From positions 124,001-188,000 of the forward strand of contig CAPGDO010000002.1 in assembly GCA_948616985.1 (NCBI GenBank): a stretch of DNA of 64,000 nt, in the 5' to 3' direction. Every line of letters begins with the position of its first letter. Positions within the stretch are counted from its first letter, which is position 1. A model generated the notes under the pieces. The model was not told the origin of the DNA. It was given only the letters and a program-made list of their open reading frames with translations, and did not search any database. This document shows, in pieces, positions 1 to 7,891 of the stretch. Source of the DNA: MGBC163016 sp910588905. GTDB taxonomy: Bacteria > Actinomycetota > Coriobacteriia > Coriobacteriales > Eggerthellaceae. The translations under genes and the position numbers were made by a program.

Positions 1-880
1 CCTCCACCAGCGCCACCGCATCATCGGAGGTGCGCAGAGGCGGATTCACCTTAAGGGAAGTGGGATAGGTATCCGTGATGTCGTCTTCGGTGAGGAACAG
101 ATGATGGGGTGTCACTTCGCAGGTGACAGGCAACCCCTCCGCCTTCGCCTGGCGGATCATCTCAAGGCCACGGGCTGTGGTCACATGCTGGATATGCAAG
201 GGGCAGCCGGTCAAGCGGCAGAGGGCTATGTCGCGGGCTATCTCCAGCTCCTCGCCCTCAGCAGGCCAGCCCAGCATGCCGAGCCGCGTAGAGGCAACGC
301 CTTCGTTGACCTGACCCTCTCCTACCAGGGAGTCATCCTGGCAATGGGGCATGACCACGCAATCGAACTGCGAGGCGTAATCCATCACCCGACGCATCAT
401 GCCCGCATCTTGGACTCCATGGCCGTCATCGGTGAACGCGCGCACCCCATGGGCATGCATGTCCCCCATCTCAGCGAGGATCTCACCTTCGAGCCCCTTG
501 GTGCAGGCACCAGAGACGATGACCCGGCATTTGCCCATTTCCGTCGCGCGGGCCTTGATGTACTCCACGCCCACTGCATTGTCGATCACAGGATCGGTAT
601 TGGGCATCGCACAGACCGCCGTGAAGCCACCGTGAGCCGCAGCTCGCGTGCCGCTGGCGATGTCCTCTTTCTGCTCATAGCCCGGCTCGCGTAGATGAAC
701 GTGCATGTCCACGAGTCCCGGCATGAGCACCTTGCCCGTCAGATCCCGCGTGACGCCCTTCTCCATGACGAGGTCATGGCCTACTTCTACGATCTTGCCG
801 TCGCGGATGAGGATGTCGCACACCTCATCCAATCCCACCTGCGGGTCGATGCAGCGCGCACCCTTAAGCATCAATGCCAT
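1..880 (-). CDS. pyrC: Dihydroorotase, C-terminus cut by window edge
   Basis: Catalyses reversible cyclisation of carbamoyl aspartate to dihydroorotate, the third step of UMP synthesis, in the cytosol. The frame is open from ATG at 880 to the left edge, giving about 293 residues; the family is about 430, so roughly a third is missing. Visible are the zinc-binding DMHVHLREPG motif near residue 60 and later His-containing stretches (MPHCQDD, HIQHVTTARG, CEVTPHH) typical of class I dihydroorotases. The start has AGGAGG just upstream and overlaps the end of pyrB by 17 bases, so translation is probably coupled. Last visible gene of the pyrR-pyrB-pyrC operon. Confidence 0.95.
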   Translation of the reverse strand, partial: MALMLKGARCIDPQVGLDEVCDILIRDGKIVEVGHDLVMEKGVTRDLTGKVLMPGLVDMHVHLREPGYEQKEDIASGTRAAAHGGFTAVCAMPNTDPVIDNAVGVEYIKARATEMGKCRVIVSGACTKGLEGEILAEMGDMHAHGVRAFTDDGHGVQDAGMMRRVMDYASQFDCVVMPHCQDDSLVGEGQVNEGVASTRLGMLGWPAEGEELEIARDIALCRLTGCPLHIQHVTTARGLEMIRQAKAEGLPVTCEVTPHHLFLTEDDITDTYPTSLKVNPPLRTSDDAVALVE

Positions 881-1808
881 CGTTGGAACCTCCTAACAGA
901 AGATAGAGAGCTGCCATGCGAACGAGGATGCCCGCATAGACCTGATCCAGGATCACAGAGCGATCCGGATGGTCAGCCATGAACGAATCCAGCTCCACCC
1001 CGCGGTTGATGGGTCCGGGATGGCAGACGATGGCATCCGGCTTCATCAGCTGGTCACGCTTCTGGGTGAGCCCATAGAGCAGGTTGTATTCGCGCAGGCT
1101 GGGGAAGGGCGCCCCCTCCAGCCTCTCCCGCTGAACGCGGAGCATATACACCACATCCAAGTCAGGCAGCACGGAATCCAGATCAGAGGAGACCTCATCT
1201 GCCCCGAGCACATCCGGGCGCGCCGGAAGCAGGGTGGGTGGCGCGATGGCTACCGTGTTCGCTCCCATGATCTTGAGGGCAGGCAGAAGGGATCCGCAGA
1301 CACGGGAATGGGCGATGTCACCCACGATCCCCACATTGAGCCCTTCGAAGGAGCCCTTCTCCTCCCAGATGGAATACAGGTCCAGCAGTGCTTGGGTGGG
1401 ATGCTGATGCTTACCATCGCCGGCGTCTATGACATGCACGCCAGACAGGTCAGCTATCTTGCGCGGCACGCCCGCATGCTTATCCCTGACGATGATCATG
1501 TCTATCTTGTAGGCGCAAAGGGTCTCCACCGTATCAGAGAGGCTCTCGCCCTTGACCGTGGAGGTGGAGCTGCCGCCGAAGTTCAGGCTATTGGCGGAGA
1601 GGCGCTTCTCTGCTATCTCGAAGGATGAACGAGTGCGAGTGGAAGGCTCGTTGAACATGTTCACGATGGTGGCACCCTTCAGGGTAGGCACCTGCTTGAT
1701 CCGCCGCTCGTTCACCTCCTTGAACTTCGCCGCCGTCTCCAACAGGAGCATGATGTCATCGCGGCTGTACTCGGTGATGTCGATCAGATGCTTATGTGCG
1801 AACGTCAT
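864..1808 (-). CDS. pyrB: Aspartate carbamoyltransferase catalytic chain
   Basis: Condenses carbamoyl phosphate with aspartate, the committed step of pyrimidine synthesis. 314 residues, normal for PyrB. The carbamoyl-phosphate motif STRTR lies at residues 56-60, HPTQ at 136-139, and HPGPINRG near the C-terminus, all diagnostic. The start lies directly behind the pyrR stop (TAG, one base, ATG) with a purine-rich GGAAGGGGGA site inside the end of pyrR. No regulatory chain gene pyrI is seen, which fits PyrR-type control of the operon instead of allosteric control through PyrI. Confidence 0.96.
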   Translation of the reverse strand: MTFAHKHLIDITEYSRDDIMLLLETAAKFKEVNERRIKQVPTLKGATIVNMFNEPSTRTRSSFEIAEKRLSANSLNFGGSSTSTVKGESLSDTVETLCAYKIDMIIVRDKHAGVPRKIADLSGVHVIDAGDGKHQHPTQALLDLYSIWEEKGSFEGLNVGIVGDIAHSRVCGSLLPALKIMGANTVAIAPPTLLPARPDVLGADEVSSDLDSVLPDLDVVYMLRVQRERLEGAPFPSLREYNLLYGLTQKRDQLMKPDAIVCHPGPINRGVELDSFMADHPDRSVILDQVYAGILVRMAALYLLLGGSNDGIDA

Positions 1809-1809
1809 G

Positions 1810-2412
1810 CTATTCCCCCTTCCTCAATTGCAGGGGCGCTGCTCCCGCACGCTCCCCCGGAGCCACTTCCAAGATATCCACCGCGGAGGGGATGCCATCC
1901 ACTTCCTCCAAGAAGAGACGGACGCTCTCATCAGCGGCAGAGGGCACGTTCTTGCCCACGAAATCAGCGCGGATGGGAAGCTCCCTATGCCCGCGATCCA
2001 CCAGCACCGCCAGCTCCACCTTGGAGGGGCGGCCGATGTCCATGAGGGCATCCAGCGCGGCGCGGATGGTGCGTCCGGTATAGAGGACATCATCCACCAA
2101 AACGACATCCTTGCCGTCGATAGAGAAAGGTATGTCAGTGGAATGCACCTCAGGAGCGAAGTGCGTCAGGAAATCATCGCGATAGAAGCTGATGTCCAGT
2201 GCGCCCAAGGGCACGTCCACCCCTTCTATCTCTTTGATGCGCTCTTTGAGCTTCCTTGCCAGAAGGTCTCCGCGCGTATAGATCCCCACGATGACCAGAC
2301 TGTCTGCGCCTTTGTTGACTTCGAGGATCTGGTGAGCCATGCGCGTGATGGCCCGCTCTATCTCCTCTGAGTCCATGCAGACGGATTTGATGATCTCAGA
2401 ATCGTTGCCCAT
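1810..2412 (-). CDS. pyrR: PyrR bifunctional regulator / uracil phosphoribosyltransferase
   Basis: PyrR binds pyr mRNA when UMP is high and lowers expression of the pyrimidine genes; many members also make UMP from uracil and PRPP. From ATG 2412 the protein has 200 residues (family about 180). The PRPP-binding loop VLVDDVLYTGRT is at about 104-115. The open frame runs to 2523, but those extra codons have no family similarity and contain the putative leader hairpin, while AAAGGGTG precedes ATG 2412. First gene of the operon, divergent from pta. Confidence 0.93.
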   Translation of the reverse strand: MGNDSEIIKSVCMDSEEIERAITRMAHQILEVNKGADSLVIVGIYTRGDLLARKLKERIKEIEGVDVPLGALDISFYRDDFLTHFAPEVHSTDIPFSIDGKDVVLVDDVLYTGRTIRAALDALMDIGRPSKVELAVLVDRGHRELPIRADFVGKNVPSAADESVRLFLEEVDGIPSAVDILEVAPGERAGAAPLQLRKGE

Positions 2413-2451
2413 ACACACCCTTTCTGTCGTGAGTGCGCACAGAGCAAACCG

Positions 2452-2519
2452 AAAAGACGCTGCTGCGTTCGAAACGTGATGCCTTGTCGGTCTCTCTGTA
2501 CCGCTTTTAAAGACAGGGC
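2452..2519 (-). promoter_or_regulatory. Candidate PyrR-binding leader with small hairpin downstream
   Basis: In the pyrR transcript the stretch 2503-2481 reads CGGTACAGAGAGACCG followed by ACAAGGC. The CAGAGAG loop closed by a CGGU/ACCG stem and followed by CAAGG resembles the PyrR recognition loop of Bacillus (CCAGAGAGGC, then a G-rich strand). A lower stem GCC/GGC can form between 2519-2517 and 2483-2481. About 13 bases further on, ACGC-AGCA-GCGT (2468-2457) followed by CTTTT could be a weak terminator or part of an RBS switch. The similarity is by eye. Attenuation versus translational control cannot be decided. Confidence 0.5.
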
Positions 2520-2558
2520 ACACTATAGGGTATATCCGACCGAGTTGCTACCCCTTAT

Positions 2559-2586
2559 TTGGGACTTTCTGGATGTTTGCTAGACT
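2559..2586 (+). promoter_or_regulatory. Possible pta promoter
   Basis: TTGGGA (2559-2564) and TAGACT (2581-2586) with a 16-base spacer, about 30 bases before the pta start. Both boxes deviate from consensus, so this is a suggestion. Confidence 0.35.
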
Positions 2587-2616
2587 TCTTGGAAACGGAT
2601 ACGAGAGGGGTTGGTC

Positions 2617-3603
2617 ATGAGCGCATTCATGGATAAGATGTTCGCCTTGGCGGCGGCAGACAAGAAGACCATCGTGCTTGCCGAAGGGTCGGATGTGCGC
2701 ACCCAAGAAGCAGCGCTGAGGATATCCGAGGAAGGCTTCGCCGAGGTGATCCTCTTGGGGAACCGGGAGGACATCCTAGAGAAGACACCTGGCCTCGATC
2801 GGGTCCAGATCCTCGACCCGGTGAACGACCCGCTCTCCTCTGTCTTGGCCGATGAGCTCTACCAGGTGCGCAAGGCCAAGGGCATGACGCCTGAGGATGC
2901 CGCGAAGCTCATCCAAGATGAGCTCTACTTCGGGGTCATGCTCGTGAAGACGGGGCGGGCCGATGGCATGGTGGCCGGTGCCTGCCACTCCACTGCCGAT
3001 GTCCTGCGTCCCAGCCTCCAGATCCTGAGAACGGCTCCGGGGGCGGCTCTCGTGAGCTCCTTCTTCGTCATGATCGTCCCCGATTGCACTCTGGGCGACG
3101 AAGGCACCTTCATCTTCGCCGACTGCGGTCTGAACGTGAACCCGGATGCCCAGGGGCTGGCGAACATCGCGGTATCCAGCGCCAAGTCCTGGGAAGCGCT
3201 CATCACCACGACGCCCTACGTGGCGCTCCTATCCCACTCCAGCCACGGCAGCGCTTCCAATGCCGATGCCGACAAGGTGGTAGAGGCAGTGTGTATCGCC
3301 CATGAGCTCGATCCTGCGGTGGCCTTGGATGGAGAGCTTCAGGTAGATGCCGCCCTCTGTCCTGAGGTGGCCGCTTTGAAATGCCCGGATTCTCCTGTGG
3401 CTGGCCGTGCCAATGTGCTGGTGTTCCCTGATCTGGATGCAGGCAATGCGGGCTACAAGCTGGTACAGCGCCTCGCGAAGGCCGAAGCCTACGGGCCCAT
3501 CACCCAGGGACTGGCGAAGCCCGTGAACGACCTCTCCCGCGGATGCTCTGCCGATGACATCGTGGGCGTCACCGCCATCACCTGCGTTCAAGCCCAACAT
3601 TAG
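2617..3603 (+). CDS. pta: Phosphate acetyltransferase
   Basis: Converts acetyl-CoA and phosphate to acetyl phosphate, the first step of ATP-yielding acetate formation. 328 residues: the short single-domain form, not the 700-residue enterobacterial type. Family stretches include VLAEGSDVRT near the N-terminus, RPSLQILRTAPG and VSSFFVM in the centre and LSHSSHGSA in the catalytic part. ATG 2617 follows AGAGGGG with a 7-base gap; an in-frame TTG at 2611 is less likely. The partner ackA is nearby but on the opposite strand, so the two are not co-transcribed. Confidence 0.95.
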   Translation: MSAFMDKMFALAAADKKTIVLAEGSDVRTQEAALRISEEGFAEVILLGNREDILEKTPGLDRVQILDPVNDPLSSVLADELYQVRKAKGMTPEDAAKLIQDELYFGVMLVKTGRADGMVAGACHSTADVLRPSLQILRTAPGAALVSSFFVMIVPDCTLGDEGTFIFADCGLNVNPDAQGLANIAVSSAKSWEALITTTPYVALLSHSSHGSASNADADKVVEAVCIAHELDPAVALDGELQVDAALCPEVAALKCPDSPVAGRANVLVFPDLDAGNAGYKLVQRLAKAEAYGPITQGLAKPVNDLSRGCSADDIVGVTAITCVQAQH

Positions 3604-3691
3604 AGCTTTGTAATCTACGCGGCGCTTCCGCGTAATGCGAGGTTGGCATCATGGTCTCATCGAAGACGAGCGTTGATCGAAGGGAGAGATC

Positions 3692-3775
3692 ATGATGTTG
3701 ACCCTATGCGGGATCGTGCTCTTTGGCGTGCTCTGCACAGCGATGGCTGCCTGCGTGATGGTGGTGTTCGTCTAG
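3692..3775 (+). CDS. Possible 27-residue hydrophobic membrane peptide
   Basis: A short frame with a strong ribosome site (AGGGAGAG, 3 bases before ATG 3692; a second ATG follows at once). The peptide starts MMLTLCGIV, ends AACVMVVFV, has no charged residues and three cysteines (6, 15, 21), and would form one membrane span. It lies 88 bases behind pta and just before a strong hairpin at 3785-3813, as the last cistron of a pta transcript would. Chance ORFs of this size are common; the ribosome site, uniform hydrophobicity and terminator position are the arguments for it. No family is recognised. Confidence 0.5.
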   Translation: MMLTLCGIVLFGVLCTAMAACVMVVFV

Positions 3776-3784
3776 GAGACAGGA

Positions 3785-3813
3785 GCTCCTGGGACCTTCG
3801 GGCGCCCAGGAGC
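3785..3813 (+). terminator. Rho-independent-like terminator after pta
   Basis: GCTCCTGGG (3785-3793) pairs perfectly with CCCAGGAGC (3805-3813) around an 11-base loop. The following CATCCCTATCTTT is only moderately T-rich. It lies between convergent pta and ackA. A second nested pair, AACCCG/CGGGTT (3842-3859) flanked by GGAAGG/CCTTCC, overlaps the ackA stop and may end the ackA transcript. Confidence 0.65.
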
Positions 3814-3857
3814 CATCCCTATCTTTCACTGGAAGGCAGCAAACCCGCTCGTACGGG

Positions 3858-5072
3858 TTACAAGGTACCTTCCAGGCGCATCTGCTCTACCACATCAAGG
3901 GTATCCATGGCGATCATCAATTCCTCGTTGGTGGGGATGATGAGGATCTGCACCTCTGAATCATCCCGGGATATCTCCCGCTCACCCCTGCCGGTCTTGT
4001 TCTTCTCCAGATCGAGCGCGATGCCCATGGTCTGCAGACCCGTGAAGATCATACGGCGCATCTTCTCGCAGTTCTCCCCTACGCCGGCAGTCAGCACGAT
4101 GACATCCACGCCGCCCATCTCGGCGATGTACTGGCCCAGATACTTCTTGACGGAGTGAGAGTACATCTCATAGGCGAGCTGAGCGCGCTCGTTCCCCTCT
4201 TCGGAGGCATCACGCACGCTGCGCAGGTCATTGGAGATGCCGGAGATGCCAAGAAGCCCTGATCTCTTGTTCATGAGATCGTTCACTTCATCGAAGGAGA
4301 GGTCTTCATGCTCCATCAGGAACGGGACGATGGCTGGGTCGATGGCGCCGCAGCGGGTCCCCATCATGAGACCGTCCAGAGGCGTGAGCCCCATGGACGT
4401 ATCAATGGCCATGCCGTGGTCTATGGCAGTCATGGAGCAACCATTGCCCAGGTGGCAGGTGATCATCTTGAGGTCAGCCAGATCCTCGTCCAAGAACTGA
4501 GCGGCCCGTTCGGCTACGTAGCGATGAGACGTGCCGTGAGCCCCGTACTTGCGCAGAGAGTACTTCTCATAGAGCTCATAGGGGATGGGGTACATATAGG
4601 CCTTCTGGGGCAGCGTCTGGAAGTATGAGGTGTCGAACACGGCCACCATGGGCTTGTCTGGCATGGTCTTCTTGCAGGCATGGATGCCCATGAGGGCTGC
4701 CTTGTTGTGGAGCGGTGCCAGCTCTGCCAGCTCATCGATCTTCTCTATCACGTCATCGTCTATGAAGACAGAGCTGTCGAAGTACTTGCCACCCTGCACG
4801 ATGCGATGCCCCACTGCATCTATCTCATCCAGGGAATCGATCACCTTGTTGGGACCAGAGGTCAGGGCTTCGAGAACAAGGGCCATGGCATCATCATGGT
4901 CCTTCATGGGGGTGTCTATGACCAGCTCGTTATCGTCTATGCCGTGCTTATGGAAAGCCTCATCGGAACCGACGCGCTCACAGATGCCCTTGGCCATGAC
5001 ATCGCGCTTTTCCAGGTTGATGAGCTGATACTTCAAAGAGGAAGAGCCTGCATTGATGACAAGGACATTCAT
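3858..5072 (-). CDS. ackA: Acetate kinase
   Basis: Makes ATP and acetate from acetyl phosphate and ADP. 404 residues, full length. Seen are VINAGSSSLKYQL at the start (phosphate-binding Asn 7), HRIVQGG, HLGNGCSMTAI, and DTSMGLTPLDGLMMGTRCG of the ASKHA fold. AAGGAG lies 8 bases before the ATG. Convergent with pta; in most bacteria the two form one operon, so here their ratio must be set by separate promoters. Confidence 0.97.
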   Translation of the reverse strand: MNVLVINAGSSSLKYQLINLEKRDVMAKGICERVGSDEAFHKHGIDDNELVIDTPMKDHDDAMALVLEALTSGPNKVIDSLDEIDAVGHRIVQGGKYFDSSVFIDDDVIEKIDELAELAPLHNKAALMGIHACKKTMPDKPMVAVFDTSYFQTLPQKAYMYPIPYELYEKYSLRKYGAHGTSHRYVAERAAQFLDEDLADLKMITCHLGNGCSMTAIDHGMAIDTSMGLTPLDGLMMGTRCGAIDPAIVPFLMEHEDLSFDEVNDLMNKRSGLLGISGISNDLRSVRDASEEGNERAQLAYEMYSHSVKKYLGQYIAEMGGVDVIVLTAGVGENCEKMRRMIFTGLQTMGIALDLEKNKTGRGEREISRDDSEVQILIIPTNEELMIAMDTLDVVEQMRLEGTL

Positions 5073-5180
5073 AGAAGGGGCTCCTTAACGTACGTGACAT
5101 TTCCCAAGATTCTAGTTCAGACGAGGCGAGCAGAAGGGCCTTCCAACCCCCTGCGCAGAGACGATTTCGGCGAAGGGTGT

Positions 5181-5534
5181 TCAGTCAAGCGATGGGTCTC
5201 CGTCATTCATCTTCCCACCACCCAGAACGTGCACATGCAGGTGGTGAACGGTCTGACAGGCATCATCATTGGTGTTGGCGACGATGCGGAAACCGCTCTC
5301 CTTGATGCCCTCTGCCGCCGCCACCGTACCCACTGCATCCATGACGGCCACCATATCCTCAGGAGAGACGCCGTCGGCGATGTTGTCGTAATGGTTCTTC
5401 GGCACGATGAGCACATGGACCGGCATCATGGGGTTCAGATCCCGGAAAGCGAGCACACGGTCATCCTCATAGACCTTCGTAGAGGGGATATCCCCGGCAA
5501 CGATCTTGCAGAAGATGCAATCATCCTTCGTCAT
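5181..5534 (-). CDS. HIT-family nucleotide hydrolase
   Basis: A histidine-triad protein of the HinT branch, which cleaves purine nucleoside phosphoramidates and aminoacyl adenylates; the cellular substrate is usually unknown. 117 residues, typical. The triad reads HHLHVHV at residues 97-103 and is followed by LGGG; C6 and C9 (CIFCK) form the N-terminal pair that often binds zinc in HinT. It lies 11 bases before xseB on the same strand and is transcribed after it, probably in the same unit. Confidence 0.9.
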   Translation of the reverse strand: MTKDDCIFCKIVAGDIPSTKVYEDDRVLAFRDLNPMMPVHVLIVPKNHYDNIADGVSPEDMVAVMDAVGTVAAAEGIKESGFRIVANTNDDACQTVHHLHVHVLGGGKMNDGDPSLD

Positions 5535-5545
5535 GGTAGACCTCC

Positions 5546-5803
5546 TCAGGCTTTGGAAAGGGTGGTGTCCTGTATGTCATCTTCAGGAGCTGCTGCCAGC
5601 TGGCCCATGAGCACCTGGACCTTCTGCTCGGCCGAGTCCAGCTTGCCCTGGAGGACAGCAAGGAGCTTAACGCCCTGGCTGTAGCGCTCTAGGCTCTGCT
5701 CCAGTTCCAGCTCCCCTGATTCCAGGGACGAGACGATGGATTCCAACTGGCTCAACGCTTCTTTGAAGGTGAGCTCTTCAGGCTTCTGAGCCGCTTCATT
5801 CAT
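5546..5803 (-). CDS. xseB: Exodeoxyribonuclease VII small subunit
   Basis: Small helical subunit that assembles in several copies on XseA. 85 residues, charged and helical, with the typical core LESIVSSLESGELELEQSL and ERYSQGVKLL. Its start overlaps the xseA stop by 8 bases, so production is probably translationally coupled. The tail after residue 70 (LAAAPEDDIQDTTLSKA) is likely disordered. Confidence 0.93.
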   Translation of the reverse strand: MNEAAQKPEELTFKEALSQLESIVSSLESGELELEQSLERYSQGVKLLAVLQGKLDSAEQKVQVLMGQLAAAPEDDIQDTTLSKA

Positions 5804-7169
5804 AGGTGCTTCCCTTCTCTCCGTTCCTCATCTTCGATCCTAGGCTGTCAACGATGCATCCCAAGATACCATCTGCCACTTCCACATCTATGCGGCTCCC
5901 TCTCTCGACATCAGCCACCGACGAGACCACCCGACCTTCAGGGGTGAAGACCGCAGCGTAGCCCCGCGAGAGGATAGCCAGGGGCGAAAGCCCTTCCAGC
6001 TTCGCCGCCATGATGGAATGCTCTCTCCGAAAAGGATCCAGCAGCGTGCGCCCGCATGCCTTCAGATCAGAGCCAAGGCGCGCAAGGCGAGCCTGTTCCC
6101 CCTGAACGAGCCCTGGACCCAACCGCACGAGCCGCAGCTTGAGCTCCTGGGCTTTGGAGGCCGAGGCTTGGAGCTGTTGGGGGATGGCCGCTTCCAAGCG
6201 ACCTGAGAGCTCGTCCACCGCTTGGGCATCATCCCGGATGAGAGCCAACGGATCTGCGAAGCAAGGCCTGCCTCGCAGATCCGATAGGATCCTCTGGACC
6301 CGAGAGACAGAAGCGCTCTGAGCGAAGCCCATGCGACGACCCAACCCTTGGAGCAGCGCACTGAGGTCAGCCATGGCCGGAACCACCGCCTCAGCCGCGG
6401 CTGTGGGCGTTGAAGCCCGCACATCTGCCACCATGTCAGCGATAGAGGTGTCAGGTTCGTGACCGATGCCCGTGACCACGGGAACCTTGAGCGCTGCTAT
6501 GTGCCGTGCGAGACCTTCATCATTGAAGGGCATGAGGTCCTCGAAGGAGCCTCCGCCCCGTACGAGCAGCACCACATCAACCCCAGCATCAGCAACAGCG
6601 TCCAGTGCTGTCATGAGATGAGCCGGGGCATCCTGCCCTTCTACAGGCACCCCAGCCACAACGACCTCTGCCAAGGGATAGCGACGACGCAGGGTGCGCA
6701 GCACATCATAGACTGCCGCCCCTCGCGGAGACGTGACCAAGCCGATGCGCTGAGGCAGGCGCGGCAAGGGCAGCTTGGCTTCGGAGCTGGTGAGCCCTTC
6801 TGCTTCCAGCTTCTTCGCCAGCCGGGCTATCCGAAGCCGGATATCCCCCTCTCCTGCCAAGGAGATGGTGGATACATCGAAGTTCATGCGCCCTTTGGCA
6901 GCGTAGAGACTGAACCTGCCGGTGACCTCTACGAGCGACCCTATCTTGAACTCGACGCCCGCTGCCTTGAACCGATTCATCCACATGAGGCAGGGCAGCG
7001 CCGCTTTCTCCTGTTGGTCTTTCAGGGTGAAATAGACCGCGGAATAGCCAGGTTTATTGGAGAGCTCAGACACCTCCCCGACGATGCGCAACGTGAGCTT
7101 CTCCAGCTGACCCTTGGCAATGCCAAGAGCAGCTGCAACGCTCAAAGCCTCAGGGGCTTGCTCCGTCAT
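5796..7169 (-). CDS. xseA: Exodeoxyribonuclease VII large subunit
   Basis: Catalytic subunit of ExoVII, which degrades single-stranded DNA from both ends. From ATG 7169 it has 457 residues: an N-terminal OB fold (about 15-110, with GEVSELSNKPGYSAVYFTLKD), the nuclease domain (GLVTSPRGAAVYDVL, VLLVRGGGSFEDLMPFNDE, VVTGIGHEPDTSIADMVAD) and a long coiled-coil tail that binds XseB. The frame extends to 7202, but that start would overlap the upstream gene and adds no family sequence. Confidence 0.95.
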   Translation of the reverse strand: MTEQAPEALSVAAALGIAKGQLEKLTLRIVGEVSELSNKPGYSAVYFTLKDQQEKAALPCLMWMNRFKAAGVEFKIGSLVEVTGRFSLYAAKGRMNFDVSTISLAGEGDIRLRIARLAKKLEAEGLTSSEAKLPLPRLPQRIGLVTSPRGAAVYDVLRTLRRRYPLAEVVVAGVPVEGQDAPAHLMTALDAVADAGVDVVLLVRGGGSFEDLMPFNDEGLARHIAALKVPVVTGIGHEPDTSIADMVADVRASTPTAAAEAVVPAMADLSALLQGLGRRMGFAQSASVSRVQRILSDLRGRPCFADPLALIRDDAQAVDELSGRLEAAIPQQLQASASKAQELKLRLVRLGPGLVQGEQARLARLGSDLKACGRTLLDPFRREHSIMAAKLEGLSPLAILSRGYAAVFTPEGRVVSSVADVERGSRIDVEVADGILGCIVDSLGSKMRNGEKGSTYE

Positions 7170-7174
7170 AGAGG

Positions 7175-7837
7175 CTAGTCCCTGCTCTGACCAAGGAGCC
7201 ACAGCAGCTGGAGGATGGAGGTGAGCGCCGCTGCCACATAGGTGAAGGCGCAGGCACGCAGCACATCGAAGGCGCCCTTCTGCTCAGGGGCAGGCAGGCC
7301 GATGCTGCCCATATAGGCCATAGCACGCTGGGAGGCATTGAATTCCACCGGCAGGGTGACCAGCTGGAAGAGCACCACAGCGGCATACATGATGATGGCC
7401 AGGTTCACGAGGCCCGCCAGATTCATGAAGATGCCGATCATCAGCAGGAAGATCCAAGCATTGGAGGCCATGTTAGCCACCGGAACGATGGCGCCGCGCA
7501 CCTTCATAGGGGTGTACCCGAAGGCATACTGACAAGCATGGCCCACCTCATGGCAAGCCGTGGCCGTTGCCGTCACCGAAGTGGAATCATAGGCCTCCGG
7601 GGACAAAGTGACCGAATTGGAACGAGGATCGAAGAAATCCTGTCCAGGGCCTCCTCGGCGGATCTCCACATTGGTGATGCCGTAATAGGCCAGCATCCCG
7701 CTAGCGGTCTGCGCCCCCGTGAGCCGAGAGGAGTTGGGTACTTGAGAATACTTCTTGAGACGGCTATTGACATAACCTTGAGCAGCCAGGCCGATGATCA
7801 AGGTGACCACGACCAGAAGAGCATAGCTATACGTCAT
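7175..7837 (-). CDS. Membrane zinc metallopeptidase, YugP family
   Basis: Putative neutral zinc protease embedded in the membrane. 220 residues, with HEVGH at 96-100 (HExxH zincin motif) in CHEVGHACQYAFGY, an N-terminal membrane segment at about 4-22, and two or three further hydrophobic stretches after residue 115. This matches the DUF2268-like/YugP metallopeptidases of Firmicutes and Actinobacteria, whose substrates are unknown. It precedes xseA by 5 bases, and both are transcribed leftward. The family call rests on motif and topology. Confidence 0.82.
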   Translation of the reverse strand: MTYSYALLVVVTLIIGLAAQGYVNSRLKKYSQVPNSSRLTGAQTASGMLAYYGITNVEIRRGGPGQDFFDPRSNSVTLSPEAYDSTSVTATATACHEVGHACQYAFGYTPMKVRGAIVPVANMASNAWIFLLMIGIFMNLAGLVNLAIIMYAAVVLFQLVTLPVEFNASQRAMAYMGSIGLPAPEQKGAFDVLRACAFTYVAAALTSILQLLWLLGQSRD

Positions 7838-7891
7838 CTGACGCTCCTTTCGTTTGGGCCATGATACCAGACATCTGTTCGCTGGAGGAGG

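Noticed and set aside
1552..2370. 272-residue plus-strand frame over pyrB/pyrR
   Set aside because: Antisense to two genes with intact catalytic motifs; no family features.
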